Below, piece after piece: positions 14,753 to 24,431 of a stretch of 64,000 bases of DNA. The DNA is taken from positions 1-64,000 of the forward strand of contig JADZFO010000051.1 of the NCBI GenBank assembly GCA_020849855.1, given 5' to 3'. This DNA is from a bacterium. GTDB lineage: Bacteria > 4484-113 > JAFGCY01. The position numbers and the translations under genes are program-made. The notes beneath the pieces are model-generated. The model was not told the origin of the DNA. It did no database searches and saw only the letters and a list, made by a program, of their open reading frames with translations. The stretch's first letter is position 1; each line of letters starts with the position of its first letter.

Positions 14753-16450
14753 CTAGTTGATGCTCACGTCAATCGGGTCGCTGGAACGCCTCTGGTTGTC
14801 AAAAAGCGTCACTTCAGCCGTGCCCGGGTATTCGCAGACCACCTGAGCGCTGTCGCCGCTGGCGGCATTGTCCGTATTCAGCAGGCCCAGCGTGGTGTTC
14901 AGGCTGAAGTTGCCGGTGTTGGCACCGCCCGGCAGGACCGCCCAGTTGACGTACTGGGTGAGGTCGCGGGTCAGCTCATCGCCGTTCACCGCGCCGTCCC
15001 AGTCAAAGGTGCCGGTGGCGGTGAAGTCCACATCCGTGCCGGCGTTGACCGCTGCCGGGCCCGCGCCGCCGCCGGCCAGCTCCAGCGCCAGGCTGTCGAT
15101 GGTAAAGAGGCGGAAGGCGATCTGCGCGCTCTTGGTGAAGTCGCCCAGCAGGTGGGCCTCGATAACCACGCGGCCGCGGTCATGGAAGGTCGCCTGGCCC
15201 TTGGTGCCGACAGCGTTGCTGACATCCGCCAGGCCGCCGCCCTCAACCAGGACCCACTGCACGATTGTGGTGCCGTCGATCGGGTTGCCCGGGTCTTCCT
15301 GGATCTCGACCATCGCCTTGAGGTCGAGCGCCTCGGCGAGGATGTCGATGGCCTCGGCATTGCCCGGAGTGTCATCGACTGAGAGCTCCGTCAGGATCAC
15401 GGCAAAGTCGTTACCCTGCTTGAGCCAGGTGTCGGAGCCCTCGAAGACGATCTCTGTCACGTCCACGGGGGTCTGGCCCGGGAGTGCGGGATCGACCTGG
15501 ATCACCTCGGTGCTGGCATCGCCAAGGGCGCCCGTCTTGTCGTAGGGCCGCACGTTGTAGAAAGTCGTCTCAGTTACTTCATCGCCATCCCAGGACCACT
15601 GCAGCACACCGTCAGCGCTGGTCGGCGCGGTGAACTCATTGGCCCGGTCGCGGCGCTCAAGCTCGGTCAGGCTGCCGGCGCTGGACCCGGAGAGGATCGC
15701 ATAGCCGCCCAGGCTGGCGCCGAAGTTGATACCGATGTTGGCCAGGTCCTGCACTGTGACCTTGCCGTCCTTGTTGTAGTCCGCGTCCCGCGCGGAGTTC
15801 TTGTTCGCGTCAGAGGTGCTCTGGTTGAAGTTCAGGCCGATCGGCGTCAGGTCCTGGACACTTACCGTACCGTCATTGTTGCCGTCGCCGGCCAGGGTGT
15901 CATCCCACTCCAGGTTGGCGATGCCGTCGTCCGTGGGGTCGTTCTCGCGCAGGGCAAAGGCATCGTCGGGGCCCTGGGGCGGAGTGCTGACCCGGCGCAG
16001 GGCCTCGGCCGGCCCATCCGCGAAGCTCAGCCGAGCCAGCTCCAGGCTGCCGTCAATGCCGGGCTTCTGCTCAAAGTTGGTCAGCACCCAGCCGAAATGC
16101 ACCGTACCGGTGGCCGGGTCATCAATGGCGATAAAAAGGCTGTCATCAGTGCCCTGGCTCTGGCTGCCGGTGAAGTGCTCACTGGCGCGGTCATAGCGGA
16201 CCTGGCCGTAAACGGCCTTGGCCCCGCTGAGACCCTCAAGCTGCAGCGCATAGGAGCCGCCGGTCGCCTTCAGGACTGCCTCAGCCCCGGAGGTGCCAAT
16301 GGAACCGTTCTGATCCAGAGTGGCCAGCGGGCCGCCGGAGGCTGACCGGGCATCGCCACTAGCGCTGAAATTGGCGCCGCAGGCAGCAGTCAGGGCCAGG
16401 GCGGCGCTGGTCGCGAGAAGCGCAGGGACACGCCAGTTGCTGTTCGTCAT
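14753..16450 (-). CDS. Lipoprotein with cohesin-like and dockerin-type segments
   Basis: A 565-residue secreted lipoprotein: signal peptide ending LALTAAC, with the lipidated cysteine at residue 24. Residues about 60-160 (ALQLEGLSGAKAVYGQVRYDRAS..., then GSLELARLSFADGPAEALRR) have the strand pattern of a cohesin-like domain. Two dockerin-type calcium loops follow: DGNNDGTVSVQD and DYNKDGKVTVQD, each leading into DLTPIGLNF or DLANIGINF. The rest contains an FN3-like part and beta-rich regions without known motifs. Three more members of this family lie in the window (37224, 40940, 54126). Role unknown; a cell-surface structural or binding function is an inference. AGGTGA precedes the ATG by 4-5 nt. 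Confidence 0.8.
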   Translation of the reverse strand: MTNSNWRVPALLATSAALALTAACGANFSASGDARSASGGPLATLDQNGSIGTSGAEAVLKATGGSYALQLEGLSGAKAVYGQVRYDRASEHFTGSQSQGTDDSLFIAIDDPATGTVHFGWVLTNFEQKPGIDGSLELARLSFADGPAEALRRVSTPPQGPDDAFALRENDPTDDGIANLEWDDTLAGDGNNDGTVSVQDLTPIGLNFNQSTSDANKNSARDADYNKDGKVTVQDLANIGINFGASLGGYAILSGSSAGSLTELERRDRANEFTAPTSADGVLQWSWDGDEVTETTFYNVRPYDKTGALGDASTEVIQVDPALPGQTPVDVTEIVFEGSDTWLKQGNDFAVILTELSVDDTPGNAEAIDILAEALDLKAMVEIQEDPGNPIDGTTIVQWVLVEGGGLADVSNAVGTKGQATFHDRGRVVIEAHLLGDFTKSAQIAFRLFTIDSLALELAGGGAGPAAVNAGTDVDFTATGTFDWDGAVNGDELTRDLTQYVNWAVLPGGANTGNFSLNTTLGLLNTDNAASGDSAQVVCEYPGTAEVTLFDNQRRSSDPIDVSIN

Positions 16451-16566
16451 GCCTTCACCTTGCCGATCGGTGTTGAACCAGGCGCCAGTTGAGACGGGCG
16501 CAAGCGTACATTATATTACCCGCGGCCCCGCCCACGGGCGCCAGTCTCAGCCTGAGAGAAGCAAGT

Positions 16567-18429
16567 ATGACGCCTCATCCGACCCGTATGCCCCGTTTCG
16601 CTGTGCACGCCTTTGCCGCGGCCCTGTGCTGCTGCGCCGGGCTGACAGCCGCCTGGCCTCAGCCCACCAGGGCTGCCGAGAGCAGCGCTGCCGCGATGGC
16701 CCCGGCCAGCGCGGACGAGAGGATCCAGGCCCATGTCGAGTTTCTGGCCGGTCCTGAATGCAGCGGACGGCGCATGGGCACCCCTGGCTGCGTGGCGGCG
16801 GCGGACTATATCAAGCGGGTTCTGGGCGCGCAGGTGGAAGTCCGGACCCAGGATTTTGAGATCACCCAGGGCATCCGGGTCAGCGTCAGTCCCAGCCTGA
16901 GCCTTGGCGGGCAGGCCCTGGCCAGCGGCAGCGACTACTCAGTTGCGCCGATCAGCGACAGCGGGGCGCTTACCGATGCGCCGCTGCTTTTCGGGGGCTA
17001 TGGCATCCACGCGCCGGACCTGGGCTGGGATGATTACGCCGGCCTGGAGACAGCCGGGGCGGTGGCGCTGATCATCCGCGGCGAGCCGCTTAGTGGCGAG
17101 GTGGCCACGCGTATCTTCGCCGGCGACCAGCCCTCTGTTTATGCCGACCTGCGCCGCAAGGCCAGCGCTGCCCGCGACCTGGGCATCAAGGCGCTTCTGG
17201 TGCTGGAGAACCCGCTGGACAGCAAGCTTGGCCCGGGCGAGCTGCCGGAGCAGCGTCCGACCTACAGCGCCACCAACTTTGATATCCCGGTGCTGTTCAT
17301 CACCGCGCAGGCCGCGGCACCACTGCTGCCCAAGGGCCCCTACAGCCTGGCGGACATTTTGAAGTACAACGATGAAGGCGGGCGCAGCAGCGCGCGGGCG
17401 GTTGAGGGCACAAGCTGCAGCCTGGATATCCAGGTGGAGCGCGACCGCGTGCCGGCCTGGAATATCTATGGCCTGCTGCCGGGCTCTGACGCGGGCGCCG
17501 GGACAATCGTGATCGGCGCGCACTATGACCACTTGGGCCTCGGCGGCCCCGAGAGCCTGGCGCCGGAGCAGTACGGCACGCCGCACTGGGGCGCCGACGA
17601 CAACGCCAGCGGCGTGGCGGCGGTGCTGGAGCTGGCCGCCCGCTATGGCTCGGCGGCCCAGCGCCCCAGGCACAGCCTGCTTTTTGTCTTCTTCAGCGCG
17701 GAGGAGATCGGCACTGTGGGCAGCGATGTCTTCGTGAAGAACCTGCCGGTGCCCCACGAACAGGTGCTGTGCATGCTGAACTTCGACATGGTTGGCCGGA
17801 TGCGCGATGACAAGCTGATTGTCGAAGGCACCGGGACCGCGGCGGAGTTCCCGGAGGTGCTGCGCGGCCTGGACGGCCAGCTGGGGCTGCAGGTTGAGAT
17901 GGGCGCCAGCGGCTTTGGCGCCAGCGACCACATGAGCTTCGTCAAGGCGAAGATGCCCGCGCTCTTCTTCTTCACGGGCACGCATGAGGACTACCACACC
18001 CCGCGCGACACCGCGGACAAGGTGAACCCTGCCGGAATCGCCAGCACGGCCGACTATGCCGTAGAGGTGCTGACCAGGCTGGATAAGCTGAGCGGCCCGC
18101 TGAGCTTCCAGGAAGTCGCGGCGCCGCAGCAGGGCAAGAGCCGCTCAGAGCTGCAGGTGACCCTGGGCACCATCCCCAGCTATACCGAGAGCGCTGTGGA
18201 GGGCATGGCGGTGGGCGATGTGCGGCCAGGCGGCCCCGCGGCTGTCGCCGGCATCAAGGGCGGCGACATCATCATTGAGATTGCCGGCAAGAAGATTGGC
18301 AGCATCCACGACTTCATCTTCGCGCTGACCGGCAGGAACCCCGGCGAAGTGGTCGAGGTGAAGGTGCTGCGCGGGACTGAGACGCTGAGCTTCCAGGTGA
18401 CCCTGGCGGCCAAGAACGTGGAGCAGTAG
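16567..18429 (+). CDS. Secreted M28-family zinc peptidase with PA and PDZ domains
   Basis: A 620-residue exported metallopeptidase. Signal peptide at residues 1-37 (AFAAALCCCAGLTAAW, cleavage near TRAA). A protease-associated domain insert covers about 135-265. The catalytic M28 domain has zinc ligands visible as H319 (HYDHLG), D344/D345 (WGADDNASG), E379-E380 (SAEEIG), D407 (NFDMVGR) and H477 (HEDYHTPRD). A C-terminal PDZ domain (residues about 540-612, GMAVGDVRPGGPAAVAGIKGGDIIIEI) may bind substrates or partners. M28 enzymes are aminopeptidases with two zinc ions. ATG at 16567 is chosen over the longer frame because a purine-rich GAGAGAAG stands just before it and it opens directly into the signal peptide. 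Confidence 0.92.
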   Translation: MTPHPTRMPRFAVHAFAAALCCCAGLTAAWPQPTRAAESSAAAMAPASADERIQAHVEFLAGPECSGRRMGTPGCVAAADYIKRVLGAQVEVRTQDFEITQGIRVSVSPSLSLGGQALASGSDYSVAPISDSGALTDAPLLFGGYGIHAPDLGWDDYAGLETAGAVALIIRGEPLSGEVATRIFAGDQPSVYADLRRKASAARDLGIKALLVLENPLDSKLGPGELPEQRPTYSATNFDIPVLFITAQAAAPLLPKGPYSLADILKYNDEGGRSSARAVEGTSCSLDIQVERDRVPAWNIYGLLPGSDAGAGTIVIGAHYDHLGLGGPESLAPEQYGTPHWGADDNASGVAAVLELAARYGSAAQRPRHSLLFVFFSAEEIGTVGSDVFVKNLPVPHEQVLCMLNFDMVGRMRDDKLIVEGTGTAAEFPEVLRGLDGQLGLQVEMGASGFGASDHMSFVKAKMPALFFFTGTHEDYHTPRDTADKVNPAGIASTADYAVEVLTRLDKLSGPLSFQEVAAPQQGKSRSELQVTLGTIPSYTESAVEGMAVGDVRPGGPAAVAGIKGGDIIIEIAGKKIGSIHDFIFALTGRNPGEVVEVKVLRGTETLSFQVTLAAKNVEQ

Positions 18430-18446
18430 AGGCCTGCGGCTCCCGA

Positions 18447-19892
18447 CTAGAACTCTACGCCGACGCCGACCGTGCCCTTCGCATCGTCGGTGACGTCTTC
18501 CGCGCCGACGATTACGTTCACGCTGTCGCCCACAGGGATGCGGCCGATGGCGTTGAGCTTGGGGTCATGGGTGTCGTAGAGCATCGTGGTCACATCGCCC
18601 TGCTTGCCAAAGCCATAGCGCAGGCCCAGGCCAAGCTCCGAGCGGTAGACGCCGGTGCGCCAGCTGGCGCCGCGCATGCCGCCAAAGCCCATCAGGAAGT
18701 TCCAGTCGTCGCCTTCGCCAATGTTGTCCGCGCCAAGCTGGAAGTAGTTCTTCCCGAAGCCCACCGTCGCGTTGATGTCGCCAAGGTAGTCGTCGTCCTC
18801 ATCCAGGTTCTTGTCGTTCTCGATGTCCAGCGCCCGCAGATCGGCGTTGAGGTTCACATCAATGCTGTCCCCGGCGCTGCTGAAGCCGTCGAGGGTGCCG
18901 CCGACAGTCGAGATCAGCCCGCCGGCGCCGTTGACGACCTTGTTCATGTCCTTGACCATCACGTTGCTGCTGTCCAGCAGGCCGTCCACCTTGTCCAGTG
19001 TGGCGTTGAAGCGGCCGGAGACCGACTGCATGTTCTCCATGGTCTCGCGCGCCAGACGCGCCGAGTCCTTCATATCCTGCTGGACCAGGGGGTCGGAGGC
19101 CAGCGAGCTCATCTGCTCGGTGAGGATGCGCATCTGCTCGCTGATGGCGGCCAGGTTGTTGCGCAGCTGCTCTGCGGTTTCACGGTTGGCGGGGTCGGAG
19201 GCCATATCCGTGATGGCACTGCTGGCGGTGTTGAAGTTCTGGCTCATGCTCAGGAAGTTGGCGCTCATGGCCTTGAAGTTCTTGAGCGTGCCGTTGATGT
19301 CGCCCTGGCTGCTGCTGAGGGTTTCCTGCATCGAGGCCATCATCAGGTTGGCCTGGGCCATCGAGCCGTTCATGCTCATGATCAGGCTGTGGAGGTCGCC
19401 GCCGAGCTTGTCCTCTGAGAGCAGCTCGTTGACCGAGTCGACTGTCTTGGCGGCGCCGGCCATGAGCTGGGTGAAGTCGCCCTGGGCCTCGCCGAGCATC
19501 ACATCGCCTTCCTTGACCCGCTGGTGCAGGCTGCGGTCCTTGCCGCCCTCCTGGATCATCATCACGCGCTCGCCCAGCATGGACTCCTGGCCGGTGATGA
19601 AAACGTCCACCTTGTAGAGCGGGATGCGCTCATAGATCCGCACCTTGCTTTCCGTCAGGCCCAGGTCTTCGCGGTAGCCGGTCTTTTCGACCCAGCCCAC
19701 GTCCGAGCCGGCCATCTTGACCGACATGCCTTCCTTGATGCCGATGCCGTTCTCAAAGTGCACCAGGACGTAATAAGTCTTACCGCGGAAGAAGAACTCG
19801 CTGCGAATCAGCGCGATGGAAACGACAGCCATCACGACCGCCATAGCCACAATCAGGCCGACCGAAGCGGCCTGACTCATTTTTCCGCCCAT
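18447..19892 (-). CDS. mlaD: MCE-domain (MlaD-like) protein with helical bridge and C-terminal barrel-like domain
   Basis: A 481-residue envelope-spanning lipid transport protein. Order: one membrane helix (residues about 8-28), a single MCE domain (about 38-115, YYVLVHFENGIGIKEGMSVKMAGSDVGWV), a long amphipathic helical region (about 135-345, rich in NLAAISEQMRILTEQM-type heptads), then about 130 residues of alternating beta-strands ending in phenylalanine (TVGVGVEF), the usual beta-signal of an outer-membrane barrel. E. coli MlaD stops after the MCE domain and a short helix. MCE-helix-barrel fusions are known from Veillonella and other diderm Terrabacteria, where they bridge the two membranes. 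GGAGG lies 8 nt before the ATG. The gene lies downstream of the ATPase and permease genes. Confidence 0.88.
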   Translation of the reverse strand: MGGKMSQAASVGLIVAMAVVMAVVSIALIRSEFFFRGKTYYVLVHFENGIGIKEGMSVKMAGSDVGWVEKTGYREDLGLTESKVRIYERIPLYKVDVFITGQESMLGERVMMIQEGGKDRSLHQRVKEGDVMLGEAQGDFTQLMAGAAKTVDSVNELLSEDKLGGDLHSLIMSMNGSMAQANLMMASMQETLSSSQGDINGTLKNFKAMSANFLSMSQNFNTASSAITDMASDPANRETAEQLRNNLAAISEQMRILTEQMSSLASDPLVQQDMKDSARLARETMENMQSVSGRFNATLDKVDGLLDSSNVMVKDMNKVVNGAGGLISTVGGTLDGFSSAGDSIDVNLNADLRALDIENDKNLDEDDDYLGDINATVGFGKNYFQLGADNIGEGDDWNFLMGFGGMRGASWRTGVYRSELGLGLRYGFGKQGDVTTMLYDTHDPKLNAIGRIPVGDSVNVIVGAEDVTDDAKGTVGVGVEF

Positions 19893-20017
19893 CTATCCTT
19901 CCTCCAGGAACCTTGCCGGGCCTCGCCCGGCCATCTCGCCCGCCAGCAGTTTAACCGATTCGGCCTGCGTTCAAGGGTACCTGTGTTGCGTCATTTGGGA
20001 CTCCCACGGGCCAATTC

Positions 20018-20806
20018 TCAGGACGGCAGTACCGCCCCGCCCGTTTCGCCGCGCATCTCGCTGGCGTAATCCAGCATCTGCTTGCGCCAGACCTGGGTGA
20101 AATCAACTACGCGCGGGTCAGTGGCCACAAAGAGCTGATGCGGCTTGCCGATGCTGAAGCCTTCGCCGCCGGTGATCAGCACAACCTCGTCGCTGAGCGC
20201 ATGGATGCACTGCAGGTCATGGGTAACCACCACGCTGGTGACGCCAAACTTCTCGTTGGCTTCGCGGATCATGTTCGACACCAGGTCGCTGTTCTGCGGG
20301 TCAAGGCCGGTGGTGGGTTCGTCGTAAAGCAGGATCTTGGGATGGTAGACCAGGGCCCGGGCCAGGGCGACGCGGCGCTGCATGCCGCCGGACAACTCTT
20401 CGGGCATCTTGTTGGCGGACTCCGCCAGGCCCAGCTCCGAGAGCAGCTCCATGGCCTGTTCGCGGACCTTGCGCCAGGGCAGCCGGTCAACGTAGTAGGG
20501 GTAGAAGCCGACGTTCTCCACCACGGACAGGCTGTCAAAGAGCGCGGAGTGCTGGAAGACCATTCCCATCTTGCGGCGCACGCGGGTCCAGCGCTTCTCG
20601 CTGATGCTGGTGACGTCCTCGCCATCGATGGCAACACTGCCGCTGTCGACTGTCCGGAAGCCCATCGCCACGCGCAGGATGGTGCTTTTGCCGCTGCCGG
20701 AGGGGCCGACGATGGTGGTGATCGAACCGCTCTTGACGTGCAGGCTGACGCCGCGCAGCACACGCTGGCCGCTGAAGCTGACGCTGACGTCCTTGAAGAT
20801 GATCAC
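20018..20806 (-). CDS. mlaF: MlaF-like ABC transporter ATPase
   Basis: A 262-residue cytoplasmic ATPase of the Mla/Mce phospholipid transporter. Walker A is GPSGSGKST (residues about 34-42), the signature LSGGMQRRVALARAL, Walker B ILLYDEPTTGLDP, and the switch histidine VVTHDLQ. It should pair with the MlaE-like permease encoded 34 bp upstream and the MCE protein encoded downstream. The GTG start has TATCAT ending 6 nt ahead, so an internal leaderless transcript for mlaF-mlaD is predicted in addition to read-through from mlaE. Confidence 0.92.
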   Translation of the reverse strand: MIIFKDVSVSFSGQRVLRGVSLHVKSGSITTIVGPSGSGKSTILRVAMGFRTVDSGSVAIDGEDVTSISEKRWTRVRRKMGMVFQHSALFDSLSVVENVGFYPYYVDRLPWRKVREQAMELLSELGLAESANKMPEELSGGMQRRVALARALVYHPKILLYDEPTTGLDPQNSDLVSNMIREANEKFGVTSVVVTHDLQCIHALSDEVVLITGGEGFSIGKPHQLFVATDPRVVDFTQVWRKQMLDYASEMRGETGGAVLPS

Positions 20807-20812
20807 ACCAGC

Positions 20813-20818
20813 ATGATA
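20813..20818 (-). promoter_or_regulatory. -10 hexamer of mlaF
   Basis: TATCAT on the minus strand ends 6 nt before the GTG start of mlaF, inside the 34-bp gap after mlaE. Confidence 0.5.
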
Positions 20819-20840
20819 GCTGGCGGGCAGGGGCGGCGGC

Positions 20841-21605
20841 CTAGCCGGTCATGATCATGGTCAGGATCAGGTCGATGACGAAGAGCAGGAAGATGTTCAC
20901 CACCACGCTGGTGGTCACCACCTTGCCCACGCCGCTGGCGCCGCCGCGGGCCTGGAAGCCGTAGTAGCAGGCCGTCAGCACGAGCATGGCCGAGAAGACC
21001 ACGCACTTGATCAGGCACATGACGTAGTCCTTCTCATCCACCAGCAGGCGCACCTGGCCGGTGAAGAGCGTGTAACTCATGCCGGTCTGCTGCTTGGCGG
21101 TGATGTAGCCGGCGAACCAGGCGCTGTAGCCGCCGAAGACTGCCACCACCGGCATCATCAGGACCGCCGCCAGAGTGCGTGGCAGGGTCAGGTACCAGTC
21201 AGGGTCGGTGGACAGGGCGCGCAGGGCGTCGAGCTGCTCGCTGATCTTCATAGTGCCGATCTCGGAGGTGATGGATGCCCCCACCTTGCCCGCCAGCACG
21301 ATGGTGGTAAACATCGGGATCGCCTCGCGCAGCATGATCAGCAGCAGCAGGCCGCCGGTCATGTTGGCGGCGCCGTGCTTGGACAGCTCGCCGGCGAGCA
21401 TGTAGGTGAAGACCGAGCCGATGAAGGCCATCACCACGATGGCGATGGGGATCGAGTTCACCCCCAGCAGCACCATCTGCTGCAGCAGCAGCTCGCCATA
21501 GACCCGGCCGCGGAAGATCAGCTTGATGATGCGCCAGAGCAGCAGCGTTACGCCGCCGATGTACTCCAGGCTGTCGACAAGAAGCTTGCCCAAGGTTGAA
21601 CGCAA
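20841..21605 (-). CDS. mlaE: MlaE-like ABC transporter permease
   Basis: A 254-residue integral membrane permease of the MlaE family. Four to five hydrophobic stretches are visible, beginning with an amphipathic N-terminal helix (LEYIGGVTLLLWRIIKLIF), then IPIAIVVMAFIGSVFTYM, LLLLIMLREAIPMFTTIVLAGKVGASITSEIGTMK with the conserved A-G-x-x-G-A-x-I-x-x-E-x-G-T-M motif, and the C-terminal pair. Together with mlaF and mlaD it forms a retrograde or anterograde phospholipid transporter. The first in-frame start is TTG at 21605, but a TACAAT hexamer (21605-21610) overlaps it. The TTG at 21593, 11 nt after the hexamer, may be the true start. leuS lies upstream in the same direction. Confidence 0.9.
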   Translation of the reverse strand: MRSTLGKLLVDSLEYIGGVTLLLWRIIKLIFRGRVYGELLLQQMVLLGVNSIPIAIVVMAFIGSVFTYMLAGELSKHGAANMTGGLLLLIMLREAIPMFTTIVLAGKVGASITSEIGTMKISEQLDALRALSTDPDWYLTLPRTLAAVLMMPVVAVFGGYSAWFAGYITAKQQTGMSYTLFTGQVRLLVDEKDYVMCLIKCVVFSAMLVLTACYYGFQARGGASGVGKVVTTSVVVNIFLLFVIDLILTMIMTG

Positions 21606-21651
21606 TTGTAGCCGTACAGGCCGGATGGCCTGAGAATGAGACTAAGCAGGC

Positions 21652-21678
21652 GGCGGGGACGCATTGCGCGCCCCCGCC
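21652..21678 (-). terminator. Hairpin after leuS
   Basis: GGCGGGG (21652-21658) pairs with CCCCGCC (21672-21678), with an internal CGC/GCG pairing. It lies 30 bp past the leuS stop codon. There is no T-run, so it may be an attenuating or RNA-stabilising hairpin ahead of mlaE. Confidence 0.4.
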
Positions 21679-21707
21679 GTATCAGGCAGTTCCAGGGCCG
21701 GCCGGGC

Positions 21708-24278
21708 TTACTTCACGACCAGCGTAACCATCCGGCCCGGGATGCAGATCTCCTTCACGATCTCCTTGCCCTCCAGCCAGACAGCCACCGCAGATTCCGC
21801 TTTTGCCGCCGCTATGCACTGGGCCGGGTCCGCATCCGCCGGCACTGTGATGCGCCCGCGGACCTTGCCGTTGACCTGCACGGCCAGCTCAAGCGTGTCG
21901 CTGAGCAGCATAGCCGGGTCGTGCTGCGGCCACTGGCTGCGGCAGACCAGCCCGGTACCACCGAGGCGCTCCCAGAGCTCTTCAGCGATGTGCGGGCTGA
22001 AAGGCGAAAGCAGTTGCATGAAGACCCGCAGCGCCTCGGCGAAAGCGCCGGCGCTGTCAGTGCCGCCGGCCTGCTTCCAGGCTCCTTCCAGTGCATTGAG
22101 GTATTCCATCAGCTTGGCTACGGCGGTGTTGAAGCGCCAGGCGCTGATGTCCTCGCTGACGCCGGCAACCGCGCGGTGCCGGGCCTTCAGGGCCTCGCGG
22201 TCGCAGTCGCGCGGCTCGCCGCCCGGCCCCCCGGCATGCTCGACGGCCAGGCTCAGGCGCCAGAGGCGGCCAAGGAAGCGGTGGCAGCCCTGCACGCCGG
22301 CGGCGGTCCACTCAAGATCCTGGTCATAGGGTCCGCCAAAGTGCTCAAAGAGCCGCGCCGTGTCCGCGCCAAAGCTCTCGGCCAGGCTGTCCGCGGATAC
22401 CACATTGCCCTTTGACTTGCTCATCTTGGCGCCGTCCTTGTAGACGATGCCCTGGTTGTGCAGGCGGCGGAAGGGCTCGCGGTCGATGGTGCCGCGCCCC
22501 TCAAGAACATCCGGCCGCGCGAAATTCAGCACGCCGGCCTGCTTGAGGACATGGCAGACGAAGCGGCTGTACAGCAGGTGCCCGACGGCGTGCTCCTTGC
22601 CGCCGATGTAGATGTCCACCGGCATCCAGGCAGCGACCTTCTGCGGGTCGAAGATCGCCTCGCTGTTATGCGGGTCGCAGTAACGCAGGAAGTACCAGGC
22701 CGAGTCCATGAAGGTGGTCATGGTATCGGTCTCGCGCGTAGCCGGGCCGCCGCAGGCTGGGCAGCTGCTGCGCTGCCAGGCTGTGTCGTTGGCCAGCGGG
22801 CTGACACGGATATCGCTGTAGTCCGCCTTGTCCGGCAGCACCACGGGAAGCTGCTCCAGCGGCACCTGCTGCCAGCCGCAGCCACCCTCGGCCGCCGGCT
22901 TGTCGCAGTGCACCATCGGGATCGGGGCGCCCCAGAAGCGCTGGCGGCTCATATTCCAGTCGCGGAGCTTGAACTGCACCTGCGCGCCGCCAAGGCCGCG
23001 CTCGGCGAGCCAGGCGTCCATGTTGCTCTTGGTCTCGGCAAAAGGCTGGTTGAAGAACTCGCCGGAGTTCACGCACACGCCCTTGTCCGTAAAGGCCGCC
23101 GCCTCGACATCCACCGCAGAGCCGTCCGCCGCTTCGATCACCTGCCGGATCGGCAGGCCGTACTGGCGGGCGAAGGCATGGTCGCGCACATCGTGGCCCG
23201 GAACGCCCATCACGGCGCCGGTGCCGAAATCGCTGACCACATAGTTGGTGGCGAAGACCGGCACTGATTCGCCGTTGAAGGGGTTGATGCAGTCCACGCC
23301 AAGGCGCAGGCCGCGCTTGGGCTTTTCCTCATCATGGCTGTAGGCCGCCGCTTCACGCGCGGTCTCGGCCGCGAAATCAGCCAGGGCCGCAGCCGTCCCG
23401 CCGGCCTCTGCCATGCGCGCCGCGAGCGGATGATCCGGGGCGATGGCCATGAAGGTCACCCCAAAGACGGTGTCCACCCGCGTTGTGAAGACGCGCAGCT
23501 TCGCGTCCACGGCCGGGACGCTGAAATCTATGTGAGTGCCCTCCGAGCGGCCGATCCAGTTGCGCTGCATGGTCGCCACGGCCGGGTTCCAGCCTGGCAG
23601 CTCGTCCAGCATCGCCAGCAGGTCCTCGGCATAGTCCGTGGTGCGCATGCACCACTGCTCCAGCTTGCGCCGGCTGACCGTGCGGCCGCAGCGCCAGCAG
23701 CCGCCGTCGTGCACCTCGTCGTTGGCCAGCACGCCGTGCTCCTCGCACCAGTTAACCTCGAAGTTGGTGCGATAGACCAGGCCCATCTCATAGAACTTCA
23801 GGAAGAGCCACTGGGTCCACTTGTAGTAGTCCGGCTGGCTGGTCACCACCATGCGGCTCCAGTCGTAGCTGAAGCCATAGCGCTTCAGCTGTGCTGTCGC
23901 GCGTTCGATGCAGGTCTTGATCCAGTCGCCGGGATAGATACCGCGGTCGATGGCCGCCTGCTCCGCCGGCAGGCCGAAGGAGTCATAGCCCATGGGGTGG
24001 AGCACGTTATAGCCGCGCATGCGCAGGTAACGGCTGACCGTGTCACCCTGCACGTAGTTGCGCACGTGCCCCATGTGCATGTCCCCGCTGGGGTAAGGGA
24101 ACATCTCCAGGACATAGGCCCGGGGCCGCGGGTCGCTGTCGCTGGCAGTGAAGGCGCCCTCGGCATCCCACACCGCCTGCCAGCGGGCTTCTATCTCGGT
24201 AAAGTTGTAACGGCCGGCCTCCTGGGAGCCCTGCCCTGCGCTGCTGCCGATGGAATCGGCGCCGATCTGCTCGTTCAT
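21708..24278 (-). CDS. leuS: Leucine--tRNA ligase
   Basis: An 856-residue class I aminoacyl-tRNA synthetase charging tRNA-Leu. The HIGH signature appears as HMGH at residues 68-71 (PYPSGDMHMGHVRNY) and the KMSKS loop is at 618-622 (KMSKSKGNVV). The CP1 editing domain is present (TRVDTVFGVTFMAIAPDHP). A zinc-finger-like insert has C-x-x-C pairs (CEEHGVLANDEVHDGGCWRCG and CPACGGP). Length is usual for bacterial LeuRS. AGGAAG lies 6 nt before the ATG. The leader has hairpins but no T-box. Confidence 0.96.
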   Translation of the reverse strand: MNEQIGADSIGSSAGQGSQEAGRYNFTEIEARWQAVWDAEGAFTASDSDPRPRAYVLEMFPYPSGDMHMGHVRNYVQGDTVSRYLRMRGYNVLHPMGYDSFGLPAEQAAIDRGIYPGDWIKTCIERATAQLKRYGFSYDWSRMVVTSQPDYYKWTQWLFLKFYEMGLVYRTNFEVNWCEEHGVLANDEVHDGGCWRCGRTVSRRKLEQWCMRTTDYAEDLLAMLDELPGWNPAVATMQRNWIGRSEGTHIDFSVPAVDAKLRVFTTRVDTVFGVTFMAIAPDHPLAARMAEAGGTAAALADFAAETAREAAAYSHDEEKPKRGLRLGVDCINPFNGESVPVFATNYVVSDFGTGAVMGVPGHDVRDHAFARQYGLPIRQVIEAADGSAVDVEAAAFTDKGVCVNSGEFFNQPFAETKSNMDAWLAERGLGGAQVQFKLRDWNMSRQRFWGAPIPMVHCDKPAAEGGCGWQQVPLEQLPVVLPDKADYSDIRVSPLANDTAWQRSSCPACGGPATRETDTMTTFMDSAWYFLRYCDPHNSEAIFDPQKVAAWMPVDIYIGGKEHAVGHLLYSRFVCHVLKQAGVLNFARPDVLEGRGTIDREPFRRLHNQGIVYKDGAKMSKSKGNVVSADSLAESFGADTARLFEHFGGPYDQDLEWTAAGVQGCHRFLGRLWRLSLAVEHAGGPGGEPRDCDREALKARHRAVAGVSEDISAWRFNTAVAKLMEYLNALEGAWKQAGGTDSAGAFAEALRVFMQLLSPFSPHIAEELWERLGGTGLVCRSQWPQHDPAMLLSDTLELAVQVNGKVRGRITVPADADPAQCIAAAKAESAVAVWLEGKEIVKEICIPGRMVTLVVK

Positions 24279-24431
24279 TTCTGCTTCCTGTGCCTTGCTT
24301 GTGGCCGCGCAAAGCGGCTGTCTGTGTAAACTGAATCCGGCCGCCGAAAGACGGCCTTGTTAGCCCCGCCCTTCTAGGCGGGGCCGGGCAGGCTACAGTA
24401 GCAGGAGTCCCCCGGGCGACGCATCGCAGCA

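Noticed and set aside
24279..24430. T-box riboswitch in the leuS leader
   Set aside because: The leader has hairpins but lacks the conserved T-box sequence and a terminator/antiterminator pair.
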